From CAAGNP01 sp045603545 (lineage in GTDB: Bacteria; Bacteroidota; Bacteroidia; Bacteroidales; UBA932), in NCBI GenBank assembly GCA_045603545.1, contig JAZUMG010000004.1:47683-111682 (forward strand): a stretch of DNA of 64,000 bases. Reading direction: 5' to 3'. How positions within the stretch are numbered: position 1 is the stretch's first letter; each line of letters begins with the position of its first letter. A program made the position numbers and the translations under genes. Positions 49,462 to 59,452 of this stretch are shown one piece after another. Under the pieces are notes generated by a model. The model saw nothing but the letters and a program-made list of their open reading frames with translations. It was not told where the DNA came from and did not search any database.

Positions 49462-49986
49462 ATGAGAAAAGAGGACAAAGCACAAATTATTGATCAGCTT
49501 GTAGCACAGTTGGAAGCTACTCCAAACTTCTATGTTGCAGACATCGCAGGTCTAAACGCAGAAAACACTACCGAACTTCGCCGCGCTTGCTTCGAAAAAG
49601 GTATCAAATTGGTTGTAGTTAAAAACACTCTATTTGTCAAAGCTCTTGACAGATTGAACGTGGCAGAAGCTGCTAATATCACCCCTTCATTGAAAGGTTC
49701 TTCAGCAGTGATGTTCACAGAGACTCCTAACGCTCCTGCTAAACTTATCAAAGAGTTTGGTGCTAAAATGGGTAAACCTGCACTTAAGAGTGCATTCCTA
49801 CAGGAGTGTGCATATGTAGGTGCTCAACACCTTGAGGATCTTGTTAACATCAAGTCTCGTGAAGAACTTATCGGTGACATTATCGGTCTATTGCAATCAC
49901 CTGCTAGAAATGTTATTTCAGCTCTTACCGCTTCAGGTGGAGGTAAAATTGCAGGTCTTGTAAAGACTCTATCAGAAAAAGAATAA
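49462..49986 (+). CDS. rplJ: 50S ribosomal protein L10
   Basis: A 174-residue L10: FYVADIAGLNAENTTELRRA near residue 22, KLVVVKNTLFVKALD, and a C-terminal helix that anchors L7/L12 dimers (PARNVISALTASGGGKIAGL). Only 12 bp separate it from rplA. 32 bp precede rplL. Confidence 0.97.
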   Translation: MRKEDKAQIIDQLVAQLEATPNFYVADIAGLNAENTTELRRACFEKGIKLVVVKNTLFVKALDRLNVAEAANITPSLKGSSAVMFTETPNAPAKLIKEFGAKMGKPALKSAFLQECAYVGAQHLEDLVNIKSREELIGDIIGLLQSPARNVISALTASGGGKIAGLVKTLSEKE

Positions 49987-50018
49987 AAAACAATAAAAAC
50001 ATTTAAATTTATACAACA

Positions 50019-50396
50019 ATGGCAGATATCAAAAAATTTGCAGAAGAATTGGTTAATCTTACTGTAGCAGAAGTACAAGAATTGGCTAAAGTTCTTAAAG
50101 AAGAATACGGAATCGAACCTGCAGCTGCTGCTGCAGTTGCAGTTGCTGCTCCAGCTGCTGCTGGCGCTGCTGCTGAGGCTGAGCAGACTCAGTTTGACGT
50201 AGTTCTTAAATCAGCTGGTCAGGCTAAACTTGGCGTTGTTAAAGCTGTTAAAGAACTTACTGGTCTTGGTCTTAAAGAGGCTAAAGAGCTTGTTGACAAA
50301 GCACCTACAGCTGTTAAAGAAAAAGTTTCTAAAGCAGAGGCTGAACAACTTAAAGCTGCATTGGAAGAGGCAGGCGCTGAAGTTGAAATTAAATAA
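50019..50396 (+). CDS. rplL: 50S ribosomal protein L7/L12
   Basis: A 125-residue L7/L12: N-terminal dimer domain (ADIKKFAEELVNLTVAEVQE), Ala/Pro-rich hinge (AAAAVAVAAPAAAGAAAEA) and C-terminal domain (FDVVLKSAGQAKLGVVKAVK, ELTGLGLKEAKELVDKAP). It recruits translation factors to the ribosome. A hairpin with a U-tract follows before rpoB. Confidence 0.98.
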   Translation: MADIKKFAEELVNLTVAEVQELAKVLKEEYGIEPAAAAAVAVAAPAAAGAAAEAEQTQFDVVLKSAGQAKLGVVKAVKELTGLGLKEAKELVDKAPTAVKEKVSKAEAEQLKAALEEAGAEVEIK

Positions 50397-50428
50397 GCTT
50401 GACTATATCCCTAGATGGGAATACCTTC

Positions 50429-50462
50429 AGGTTTAGAGTCATAAAAGGCTCTAAACCTTTTT
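50429..50462 (+). terminator. partial terminator between rplL and rpoB
   Basis: AGGTTTAGAG (50429-50438), 10-base loop, CTCTAAACCT (50449-50458), then TTTT. It lies in the 105-bp rplL-rpoB gap, the place where bacteria attenuate transcription so that RNA polymerase is made in smaller amounts than ribosomal proteins. Another T-run follows at about 50467. Confidence 0.8.
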
Positions 50463-50501
50463 GTCGTTTTTTTAAGTTTATTTTCAACTAAGCAACTTAC
50501 A

Positions 50502-53500
50502 ATGTCGCAAAAAACTAATAACCAGCGAATTACATTCGCGTCCACAAAGGCACTTCTAGATTATCCGGACTTTTTGGAAGTTCAGCTGAAATCGTTCAGG
50601 GATTTCTTCCAATTGGATACAACACCGGAAAATCGTAGAAACGAGGGGTTATTCAAAGTCTTCCAGGAGATTTTTCCTATCGAGGACACCCGCTCGAACT
50701 TTGTGCTAGAATTTATCGATTATTTTATCGATCCTCCCCGTTACACCATCGAGGAGTGCTTAGACAGAGGTCTAACTTATAGTGTTCCTTTGAAAGCAAA
50801 ACTTAAACTCTCTTGCAACGATGAGGAGCACGTCGATTTCGACACCACAATCCAGGATGTATATCTTGGAACCATCCCTTACATGACCCCACGCGGTACA
50901 TTTGTCATCAATGGTTCTGAGCGTATCGTAGTATCTCAGCTACACCGTAGTCCTGGCGTATTCTTTGGACAGAGCTTGCACGCTAATGGTACAAAACTTT
51001 ACTCTGCTCGTATCATTCCGTTCAAAGGTTCATGGATCGAGTTTGCTACAGACATCAACAACGTGATGTACGCATACATCGACCGTAAGAAAAAGTTGCC
51101 TGTAACTACCCTACTTCGTGCTATCGGCTACGAGACAGATAAAGATATCCTTGACATCTTTGGTCTCGCAAATGAGGTAAAAGTTACCAAGGCAAATCTG
51201 ATGAAACATATCGGTGGTAAACTTGCTGCCCGCGTCCTAAACACTTGGAATGAAGATTTCGTGGATGAAGATACAGGCGAGGTTGTTTACATCGAAAGAA
51301 ATGAGATCATTGTAGACCGCGAAGCTATCCTTGACGAGGCGATGGTAGAAGCCATCCTCGATTCAGGAGTTAGCACTATCCTTCTCCACAAGGAGGATGT
51401 TGATACCAGCGACTACACCATTATCCACAATACTTTACAGAAAGACACTTGTAACTCAGAGAAAGAGGCAGTATTCTATACATACAGACAACTCCGTAAC
51501 TCTGAACCACCTGACGAGGCAACAGCAAGAGATGTTATCGACAAACTGTTCTTCTCAGAGAAGAGATACGACCTGGGTGAGGTTGGCCGTTACAGATTGA
51601 ACAAAAAACTCAATCTTGATACCCCAGCCGATACAAGAGTACTTACTAAAAACGATATTATCGCCATCATCAAGTATCTCATCCAGCTTATCAACTCGAA
51701 AGCTACTGTGGATGATATCGACCACTTGAGCAACAGACGTATCAGAACCGTAGGTGAGCAGCTTGCAAACCAGTTCAGCGTAGGTCTTACCAGAATGGCG
51801 CGCACCATAAAAGAGAGAATGAACGTAAGGGACAACGAAGTATTTGTTCCTACAGATTTGATCAACGCGAAGACACTCTCTTCAGTTATCAACTCATTCT
51901 TCGGGACTAGCCAGCTGTCTCAGTTTATGGACCAGACCAACCCCCTATCAGAGATGACCCACAAACGTCGTCTTTCTGCATTGGGTCCTGGCGGTCTTTC
52001 ACGTGATAGAGCAGGTTTCGAGGTACGTGACGTACACTACACACACTATGGTCGTCTATGTCCTATCGAGACACCTGAGGGACCTAACATCGGTCTTATC
52101 TCATCACTTTGCGTATATGCAAAAATCAACGATCTTGGCTTCATCGAGACACCTTATAGAAAGGTAGAGAACGGTGTGGTGGACATGAGCAATGAAGGTT
52201 ACACCTTTATGAGCGCAGAAGAGGAGGAAGACAAGATGGTGGCACAGGCCAACGTACAACTTGGCGAAGACGGCACCATCCTCGATGAGAGAATCAAATG
52301 CCGTTATGAGGCAGACTACCCTGTAGTATCAAAAGACAAAGTCCACTATATGGACGTTGCCCCTAACCAGATAGCTTCCATCGCTGCATCACTTATCCCA
52401 TTCCTTGAGCACGACGATGCTAACCGTGCATTGATGGGATCCAACATGATGCGTCAGGCAGTTCCACTTATCAAGCCTGAGGCTCCTATCGTTGGTACCG
52501 GCCTTGAAGGTCCTGTAGTACGTGACTCACGTACACAGATTGTAGCGAAGAAGAGAGGTGAAGTGGTATATGTGGATGCCCGTGAAATTCATATCAAATA
52601 TGAACAGACCGAGGCTGAAAGATTCGTAAGTTTCGATCCTGAGATCAGCGTATACAAACTTCCTCTATTCAGAAAGACAAACCAGAGTACATCCATCTTC
52701 CTTAAACCTATCGTAAGAAGAGGTGACAAGGTAGAGGCAGGTCAGATTCTTACCGAGGGTTATGCAACCCAGAATGGTGAGCTTGCTCTTGGTAGAAACC
52801 TTAAAGTGGCATTCATGCCTTGGAAAGGTTACAACTTTGAGGATGCTATCGTACTTTCTGAAAGAATCCTCAGAGAGGACATCTTCACATCTATCCACGT
52901 GGATGAGTACATCATGGAGGTTCGTGATACCAAACGCGGTATGGAGGAACTTACATCAGATATCCCTAACGTAAGTGAAGAGGCAACCAAAGATCTTGAT
53001 GAGAACGGTATCATCAGAATCGGTGCTAATGTTGAGCCTGGTGACATCCTTATCGGTAAAATTACCCCTAAAGGTGAGAGCGATCCATCTCCAGAGGAGA
53101 AACTCCTTAGAGCAATCTTCGGAGACAAGGCCGGTGATGTTAAAGATGCATCACTCAAAGCATCTCCATCACTCTCTGGTACTATTATAGGTAAGAGACT
53201 CTTTGCAAGGGTTGCAAAAGAGGGAAGCAAACGCGGCAAAAATGTTGCAAAAGTGGAGGTTGTGAAAGCTGAAGAGGATTTCAATCTTAAGGCCAATGCA
53301 CTAAGGGAGAAATTCCTTGACAAACTTATGATCCTTGTTGACGGCAAGAAGTCAAGCGGTGTGAGTGACCTTTATGGTGCTGACATTGTAGCCAAAGGTG
53401 AAGAGTTCACCCGTGAGGTTCTTGAGAAGATCAACTACGAAGACATCAACGCAGCCAAATGGACCTCTGACAAGAATGCCAACTCACAGATCAAGAAGCT

Positions 53501-54320
53501 TGTCAACAACTATATCATCGCATTCAAGGAACTTGATGCAGAGCTCAAACGTATCAAATACAACCTCACCATCGGTGATGAGCTTCCATCAGGTATCATG
53601 CAGCTTGCAAAAGTATATGTAGCCAAGAAGAGAAAGATTAAAGTGGGTGATAAAATGGCAGGTCGCCACGGTAACAAAGGTATCGTAGCGAAAGTGGTAA
53701 GAGATGCAGATATGCCATTCCTTGAAGATGGTTCACTTGTGGACATCGTTCTTAACCCTCTTGGTGTGCCTTCTCGTATGAACCTTGGACAGATCTATGA
53801 GACTGTACTCGGTTGGGCAGGTAAAGAGCTTGGTCTTAAATTCTCTACCCCTATCTTTGACGGTGCATCACTTGACGACATCTGTGAATACACAGACAAG
53901 GCAGGTGTTCCAAGATATGGTAAGACATACCTTAGAGATGGTGGTACAGGTGAAGTATTCGACCAGCCAGCAACAGTCGGCGTTATCTATATGATCAAAC
54001 TTGGGCATATGGTTGATGATAAGATGCACGCACGTTCTATCGGTCCTTACTCTCTTATCACTCAGCAGCCACTTGGTGGTAAGGCACAGTTCGGTGGTCA
54101 GAGATTTGGTGAGATGGAGGTTTGGGCACTTGAAGCATTCGGTGCATCAAATATCCTTCAGGAGATCCTAACCATCAAATCCGATGATATCGTAGGACGC
54201 TCACGTGCATACGAGGCTATTGTTAAAGGTGATCCAATGCCAGCTCCTGGTATTCCGGAGGCTCTGAACGTTATCCTTCACGAGCTTCGCGGACTTGGCT
54301 TGAGCATTAGCTTAGATTAA
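50502..54320 (+). CDS. rpoB: RNA polymerase subunit beta
   Basis: A 1272-residue beta subunit with the usual lobes and fork loop. The rifampicin pocket reads SQLSQFMDQTNPLSEMTHKR, then RLSALGPGGLSRDRAGFEVR, the unmutated sensitive-type sequence at the positions most often altered in resistance. Further on lie YGRLCPIETPEGPNIGLI, the flap region, GDKMAGRHGNKGIV with active-site lysines, and the C-terminal clamp block MHARSIGPYSLITQQPLGGK, AQFGGQRFGEMEVWALEAFG. rpoC follows after 34 bp. Complete. Confidence 0.98.
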   Translation: MSQKTNNQRITFASTKALLDYPDFLEVQLKSFRDFFQLDTTPENRRNEGLFKVFQEIFPIEDTRSNFVLEFIDYFIDPPRYTIEECLDRGLTYSVPLKAKLKLSCNDEEHVDFDTTIQDVYLGTIPYMTPRGTFVINGSERIVVSQLHRSPGVFFGQSLHANGTKLYSARIIPFKGSWIEFATDINNVMYAYIDRKKKLPVTTLLRAIGYETDKDILDIFGLANEVKVTKANLMKHIGGKLAARVLNTWNEDFVDEDTGEVVYIERNEIIVDREAILDEAMVEAILDSGVSTILLHKEDVDTSDYTIIHNTLQKDTCNSEKEAVFYTYRQLRNSEPPDEATARDVIDKLFFSEKRYDLGEVGRYRLNKKLNLDTPADTRVLTKNDIIAIIKYLIQLINSKATVDDIDHLSNRRIRTVGEQLANQFSVGLTRMARTIKERMNVRDNEVFVPTDLINAKTLSSVINSFFGTSQLSQFMDQTNPLSEMTHKRRLSALGPGGLSRDRAGFEVRDVHYTHYGRLCPIETPEGPNIGLISSLCVYAKINDLGFIETPYRKVENGVVDMSNEGYTFMSAEEEEDKMVAQANVQLGEDGTILDERIKCRYEADYPVVSKDKVHYMDVAPNQIASIAASLIPFLEHDDANRALMGSNMMRQAVPLIKPEAPIVGTGLEGPVVRDSRTQIVAKKRGEVVYVDAREIHIKYEQTEAERFVSFDPEISVYKLPLFRKTNQSTSIFLKPIVRRGDKVEAGQILTEGYATQNGELALGRNLKVAFMPWKGYNFEDAIVLSERILREDIFTSIHVDEYIMEVRDTKRGMEELTSDIPNVSEEATKDLDENGIIRIGANVEPGDILIGKITPKGESDPSPEEKLLRAIFGDKAGDVKDASLKASPSLSGTIIGKRLFARVAKEGSKRGKNVAKVEVVKAEEDFNLKANALREKFLDKLMILVDGKKSSGVSDLYGADIVAKGEEFTREVLEKINYEDINAAKWTSDKNANSQIKKLVNNYIIAFKELDAELKRIKYNLTIGDELPSGIMQLAKVYVAKKRKIKVGDKMAGRHGNKGIVAKVVRDADMPFLEDGSLVDIVLNPLGVPSRMNLGQIYETVLGWAGKELGLKFSTPIFDGASLDDICEYTDKAGVPRYGKTYLRDGGTGEVFDQPATVGVIYMIKLGHMVDDKMHARSIGPYSLITQQPLGGKAQFGGQRFGEMEVWALEAFGASNILQEILTIKSDDIVGRSRAYEAIVKGDPMPAPGIPEALNVILHELRGLGLSISLD

Positions 54321-54354
54321 TTACTTGGTTTTTGAAATTTGAAAATTCAACAAT

Positions 54355-57300
54355 ATGTCTTTTAAGAAAGAGATTAAGATTAAAAGCAATTTCAACAAGA
54401 TTACTATTGGACTTGCTTCTCCTGAAGAGATCCTTGCGAGATCTTCAGGAGAGGTCCTCAAGCCCGAAACTGTAAACTATCGCACCTATAAACCTGAAAG
54501 AGACGGTCTATTCTGCGAAAGGATCTTCGGACCATCGAAGGACTATGAGTGCCACTGCGGTAAATACAAAAGAATCCGCTACCGTGGTATCATCTGCGAC
54601 CGTTGCGGTGTAGAGGTTACAGAGAAAAAGGTTCGTAGAGAGAGAATGGGTCACATCACCCTTACTGTACCGGTAGCACACATCTGGTACTTCCGCTCTA
54701 CCCCTAATAAGATCGGTTACCTTCTCGGTATCCCATCCAAAAAGCTTGAGTCTATCATCTACTACGAAAGATACATCGTTATTCAGGCCGGTGCAGCTGC
54801 TGAACAAGGTATCAGCAATATGGCACTGCTTTCAGAAGATGAATACCTTAATGTATTGGATAACCTTCCAAAAGAGAACCAGCTTCTTGAGGATTCAGAT
54901 CCAAACAAATTCATCGCCGGGATGGGTGCAGAGGCTATCTATACCCTACTCCAAGGCTTGAATCTTGATGAACTGTCATACGAACTCAGACACAAAACTG
55001 AGAGCGAAACATCACAACAACGTAAAGCTGAAGCACTTAAGAGACTAAGTGTTATTGAGGCATTCCGTGAGTCACAAGATATGAACAAACCTGAGTGGAT
55101 GATTCTAAAGGTTATCCCTGTCACCCCTCCGGATTTGAGACCACTTGTTCCACTTGATGGTGGACGTTTCGCTACATCTGACTTGAATGACCTTTACAGA
55201 AGGGTTATCATCAGAAACAACCGTCTGAAGAGACTTATCGAGATTAAGGCTCCTGAGGTTATCCTCCGTAATGAAAAGCGTATGCTGCAGGAGGCAGTTG
55301 ACTCTTTGTTCGACAACTCACGCAAATCAAACGCTGTCAAGACTGAGGCCAACAGAACCCTCAAATCTCTATCTGACAGTTTGAAAGGTAAACAAGGACG
55401 TTTCCGTCAGAACTTGCTCGGTAAACGTGTTGACTATTCAGCCCGTTCAGTTATCGTTGTAGGTCCAGAGCTCAAGATGCACGAGTGCGGTCTTCCAAAA
55501 TATATGGCAGCAGAGCTTTACAAACCATTCATCATAAGGAAACTTATCGAGAGAGGTATTGTGAAGACTGTAAAATCTGCCAAGAAGATTGTCGACAGAA
55601 AAGATCCTGTTATCTGGGATATCCTTGAGAACGTAATGAAGGGTCACCCGGTACTGCTCAACCGTGCACCTACACTTCACCGTCTCGGTATCCAGGCATT
55701 CCAGCCTAAACTTATCGAAGGTAAAGCTATCCAGTTGCACCCTCTTGCATGTACAGCGTTCAACGCCGACTTCGACGGTGACCAGATGGCGGTACACTTG
55801 CCACTTGGCAATGCTGCGATCCTTGAGGCTCAGCTACTTATGCTTGGCTCACACAACATCCTTAACCCTGCCAACGGTGCCCCTATCACCGTTCCATCTC
55901 AGGACATGGTGCTTGGTTTGTACTACATTACCAAACCACGTCCAGGTGCCAAAGGTGAGGGTATGGTATTCTATGCCCCAGAAGAGGCTATCATCGCCCA
56001 CAACGAGGGTAGAGTATCACTACACGCCAAAGTATCAGTAAGACTTCCAAAGAATGCAAAAGACCTTTCTGAAGGTTACTATATTAAAGAGGACACCACA
56101 GTAGGTAGAATCATCTTCAACCAGGTAGTTCCTGAAGAGGTTGGTTATATCAATACTGTACTTACCAAGAAATCACTCCGTGATATCATCGGTAATGTAA
56201 TCAAAGTATGTGGTGTAGCACGTACAGCACAGTTCCTTGATGACATCAAGAGCATCGGTTACAACATGGCGTTCAAAGGTGGCCTTTCATTCAACCTTGC
56301 AGATGTTATCGTACCAGAGCAGAAAGCTGCCCTTGTAGAAGAGGGTTACAAAAATGTGGAAGGTATCCAGGACAGCTACAATATGGGTCTTATCACCAAC
56401 AACGAGCGTTACAACCAGATTATCGATATCTGGACCAACACCAACTCCCGTTTGACCAACATGGTGACCAAGAACATTGAGGCTGACCAACAGGGCTTCA
56501 ACCCTATCTATATGATGCTTGACTCAGGTGCCCGTGGTTCTAAAGAGCAGATCCGTCAGCTTTGCGGTATGCGTGGTCTTATGGCTAAACCTCAAAAATC
56601 TGGTTCGACAGGTGCAGAGATTATCGAGAACCCTATCCTTTCAAACTTTAAAGAGGGTCTGTCAGTTCTTGAGTACTTCATCTCTACCCACGGTGCCCGT
56701 AAAGGTCTTGCCGATACCGCGCTTAAGACAGCTGACGCAGGTTACCTGACACGTCGTCTTGTAGACGTATCGCACGACGTTATCATCAACGAAGAGGACT
56801 GCGGTACACTTAGAGGTCAGATCGCTACCGCTATCAAGAATAAAGATGAGGTAGTGGAATCACTTGCAGAAAGAATCCTTGGTAGAACATCTGTACACGA
56901 CATCTATAACCCTCTTACTGGCGAGCTTATCCTCCCTGCAGGTGAGCAGATCACCGAGGAGATTGCAGAACAGATTGGCAAACTTCCTATCGAACAGGTG
57001 GAGATCCGTTCAGTACTTACCTGCGAATCCAAGAAAGGTGTATGTGCCAAATGTTATGGCCGTAACCTCGCTACTGGCCGTATGGTAGAGAAAGGTGAGG
57101 TTGTGGGTGTAATCGCAGCACAATCAATCGGTGAGCCAGGTACACAGCTTACACTTCGTACATTCCACGTCGGTGGTACTGCATCAAGTGTAGCATCTGA
57201 GTCTGAGATCGTGGCTCGCTACGATGGTCGCCTTGAGATTGATGAACTCAGAACTGTAGAGGTTGCCAACGAAGACGGAACCAAATATGAAGTGGTTATC

Positions 57301-58614
57301 GGCCGTACAGCAGAGATGCGTATTGTAGATGCTAACACTGGCATCACACTATCACAACACGATATCCCTTACGGTGCGAAACTCTATATGAAGAACGATA
57401 CCCTTGTAACCAAAGGTGACAAGATCTGCGAATGGGATGCCTACAACGCAGTAACCATCTCAGAGGTAGATGGTACAGCAGAGTACGACAGCCTTGTAGA
57501 GGGTGTTACCTATAGGGAAGAGGCAGCCGACGAGTTCTCTCTACACCGTGAGAAAGTGGTTATCGAGTCACGTGACAGATCTAAGAACCCTTCTATCGTA
57601 ATCAAGAAAGATGGCATCGAGGTTAAACAGTACAACTTGCCTGTAGGTGCCCACATTATGGTAGAAAAAGGTCAGGAGATCAAAGTGGGTGATGTAATCG
57701 TCAAGATCCCAAGAGCAATCGGTAAATCTGGCGATATCACCGGTGGTCTTCCACGTGTTACTGAGCTGTTCGAGGCACGTAACCCTTCTAACCCTGCAGT
57801 AGTAGCCGAAATCAACGGTGAGGTTGTAATGGGTAAGATCAAACGTGGTAACAGGGAGATCATCATCAGATCCAAGACAGGTGACGAGAAACACTATCTC
57901 GTACCACTTTCAAAACAGATCCTTGTACAGGAGAATGACTATGTAAGGGCAGGTATGCCACTATCAGACGGTGCTGTATCTCCATCAGATATTCTTAATA
58001 TCCTTGGTCCTATCAAGGTTCAGGAGTATATCGTTAACGAAGTACAGGCTGTATACCGTATGCAAGGTGTGAAGATCAACGACAAGCACTTCGAGATCAT
58101 CGTACGTCAGATGATGCGTAAAGTACAAATCGTAGATCCAGGTGATACACACTTCCTACCTGAGCAACTTGTCGACAAATGGGAATTCAATCACGAAAAT
58201 GATGAAATCTTCGACAAGAAAGTGGTAACAGATGCAGGTGACTCACAAGAGCTCAAACCTGGTCAGATCGTTACTCTACGTAAGCTTAGAGATGAAAACT
58301 CTATCCTCAAACGTCAGGACCTCAAACTTGTAGAGGCTCGCGATGCTATCCCTGCTACATCCAACCAGATACTACAGGGTATCACCCGTGCAGCCCTCAA
58401 GACAAGCAGCTTTATGTCTGCTGCATCATTCCAGGAGACAACAAAAGTCCTTTCAGATGCAGCTATCAGAGGTAAAGTTGATACCCTTGAAGGTCTTAAA
58501 GAGAACGTTATCTGCGGACATCCAATCCCTGCTGGTACCGGCTTGAGAGAGTACGAGAGGATCATCGTAGCATCTATGGATGACTACAAGAAGATGACTG
58601 GCGTACAGGAATAA
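54355..58614 (+). CDS. rpoC: RNA polymerase subunit beta'
   Basis: A 1419-residue beta' subunit: N-terminal zinc finger (CHCGKYKRIRYRGIICDRCG), the catalytic loop NADFDGDQMAVHLPL with three metal-binding Asp, bridge helix and trigger-loop region (RKGLADTALKTADAGYLTRR), a second zinc site (CESKKGVCAKCYG), and GEPGTQLTLRTFHVGG. It ends the ribosomal protein-RNA polymerase operon and is followed by a strong terminator. Complete, no insertion of note. Confidence 0.98.
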   Translation: MSFKKEIKIKSNFNKITIGLASPEEILARSSGEVLKPETVNYRTYKPERDGLFCERIFGPSKDYECHCGKYKRIRYRGIICDRCGVEVTEKKVRRERMGHITLTVPVAHIWYFRSTPNKIGYLLGIPSKKLESIIYYERYIVIQAGAAAEQGISNMALLSEDEYLNVLDNLPKENQLLEDSDPNKFIAGMGAEAIYTLLQGLNLDELSYELRHKTESETSQQRKAEALKRLSVIEAFRESQDMNKPEWMILKVIPVTPPDLRPLVPLDGGRFATSDLNDLYRRVIIRNNRLKRLIEIKAPEVILRNEKRMLQEAVDSLFDNSRKSNAVKTEANRTLKSLSDSLKGKQGRFRQNLLGKRVDYSARSVIVVGPELKMHECGLPKYMAAELYKPFIIRKLIERGIVKTVKSAKKIVDRKDPVIWDILENVMKGHPVLLNRAPTLHRLGIQAFQPKLIEGKAIQLHPLACTAFNADFDGDQMAVHLPLGNAAILEAQLLMLGSHNILNPANGAPITVPSQDMVLGLYYITKPRPGAKGEGMVFYAPEEAIIAHNEGRVSLHAKVSVRLPKNAKDLSEGYYIKEDTTVGRIIFNQVVPEEVGYINTVLTKKSLRDIIGNVIKVCGVARTAQFLDDIKSIGYNMAFKGGLSFNLADVIVPEQKAALVEEGYKNVEGIQDSYNMGLITNNERYNQIIDIWTNTNSRLTNMVTKNIEADQQGFNPIYMMLDSGARGSKEQIRQLCGMRGLMAKPQKSGSTGAEIIENPILSNFKEGLSVLEYFISTHGARKGLADTALKTADAGYLTRRLVDVSHDVIINEEDCGTLRGQIATAIKNKDEVVESLAERILGRTSVHDIYNPLTGELILPAGEQITEEIAEQIGKLPIEQVEIRSVLTCESKKGVCAKCYGRNLATGRMVEKGEVVGVIAAQSIGEPGTQLTLRTFHVGGTASSVASESEIVARYDGRLEIDELRTVEVANEDGTKYEVVIGRTAEMRIVDANTGITLSQHDIPYGAKLYMKNDTLVTKGDKICEWDAYNAVTISEVDGTAEYDSLVEGVTYREEAADEFSLHREKVVIESRDRSKNPSIVIKKDGIEVKQYNLPVGAHIMVEKGQEIKVGDVIVKIPRAIGKSGDITGGLPRVTELFEARNPSNPAVVAEINGEVVMGKIKRGNREIIIRSKTGDEKHYLVPLSKQILVQENDYVRAGMPLSDGAVSPSDILNILGPIKVQEYIVNEVQAVYRMQGVKINDKHFEIIVRQMMRKVQIVDPGDTHFLPEQLVDKWEFNHENDEIFDKKVVTDAGDSQELKPGQIVTLRKLRDENSILKRQDLKLVEARDAIPATSNQILQGITRAALKTSSFMSAASFQETTKVLSDAAIRGKVDTLEGLKENVICGHPIPAGTGLREYERIIVASMDDYKKMTGVQE

Positions 58615-58638
58615 CAAGACCTGTCAATACATAAAAAT

Positions 58639-58670
58639 AGCCGACTCAATCGAGTCGGCTTATTTTTTTT
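58639..58670. terminator. bidirectional terminator between rpoC and the convergent gene
   Basis: AGCCGACTC-AATC-GAGTCGGCT followed by TTATTTTTTTT on the plus strand; on the minus strand the same stem is followed by ATTTTTAT. It can end both rpoC and the exported-protein gene that stops at 58678. Confidence 0.9.
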
Positions 58671-58677
58671 AATCTCA

Positions 58678-59337
58678 TTATTGTTTGAGGAATTCCACCA
58701 CTTTAATAAGGCTCTGTGGATCTTTCCATTTGATTTTGTTCTCTTTGAGGAAAGCCTTGAACTCCCCTAACCTGCTCTCAGGAAGGAAAGTCTCCACCCC
58801 TTTTTTCGATGCAGGATATACATCTTTACCTGTGACAAGATAGTATTTGCATATGAGTGAGATGGACTCACCGCTGTTGCGGTTTTGCCACATCTCCATA
58901 TGGTTGGTATTTGCTCCTACCATATCAATAGAGGTCAGCAATCTTGTTGCCTGCGTAGTAGAAGATGAGCCGTATGCTCCACCTGTCTCCCTAAGTTTGT
59001 CCATGTCAGCATAATAGTGGGCTGCCACGAAGCCACCCTCAGTAGTTGCCACCACCTTCATCACATCTCCGTTAACTACGTTATATCTCTCCTCCCCTAT
59101 CTGGATAAAGAAGATATCCCTGTTCATAGCCTCTTTAACCAGGCCATTCTCCACATAGTGAAGTCTCCCCTTCTGCACGTGGACATTCAACGGATGCTGA
59201 AGTTTGGATCCCCCTGTCAGATGAACCACCCCTTGAGTGAACTGTGGATATAGATATGGCCAGGTGGTAGAACACTCCTGAGCTGAAAGGGCGATGCATG
59301 CAAGCAGCGCGACAATGGTAACTAGAATCTTTTTCAT
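58678..59337 (-). CDS. exported protein of unknown function
   Basis: A 219-residue protein with a Sec signal (MKKILVTIVALLACIALSA, then QECSTTWPYLYPQF). The mature part has NVHVQKGRLHYVENGLVKEA, a beta-rich middle and a helical, Lys-rich tail with EFKAFLKENKIKWKDPQSL. No lipobox and no family I can name, though similar proteins are common in Bacteroidales. It has its own promoter and terminator, so it is a single-gene unit convergent with rpoC. Confidence 0.8.
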   Translation of the reverse strand: MKKILVTIVALLACIALSAQECSTTWPYLYPQFTQGVVHLTGGSKLQHPLNVHVQKGRLHYVENGLVKEAMNRDIFFIQIGEERYNVVNGDVMKVVATTEGGFVAAHYYADMDKLRETGGAYGSSSTTQATRLLTSIDMVGANTNHMEMWQNRNSGESISLICKYYLVTGKDVYPASKKGVETFLPESRLGEFKAFLKENKIKWKDPQSLIKVVEFLKQ

Positions 59338-59358
59338 CTCATTAAAATTTACTTTCTA

Positions 59359-59389
59359 CAAAGTTAAAATTTTTTCCTAAAGGGACAAT
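59359..59389 (-). promoter_or_regulatory. promoter of the exported-protein gene
   Basis: Minus strand TAACTTTG (59366-59359) with ATTG (59389-59386) 19 bp upstream, close to the TTTG-N19-TAnnTTTG pattern; about 22 bp before the ATG at 59337. Confidence 0.6.
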
Positions 59390-59396
59390 AGAGCGT

Positions 59397-59429
59397 AAAA
59401 AAAAGCCATCCTCACGATGGGGGATGGCT
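59397..59429 (-). terminator. terminator of the susC-susD-lipoprotein operon
   Basis: On the minus strand AGCCATCC...GGATGGCT forms a stem followed by eight T (A-run 59397-59404 on the plus strand). It lies 24 bp past the stop of the last lipoprotein gene. Confidence 0.88.
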
Positions 59430-59452
59430 TAAATAAGTATTAAAGTGAAATA

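Noticed and set aside
51900..52080. Rifampicin-resistance changes in rpoB
   Set aside because: The pocket residues match the standard sensitive sequence at the common resistance positions.
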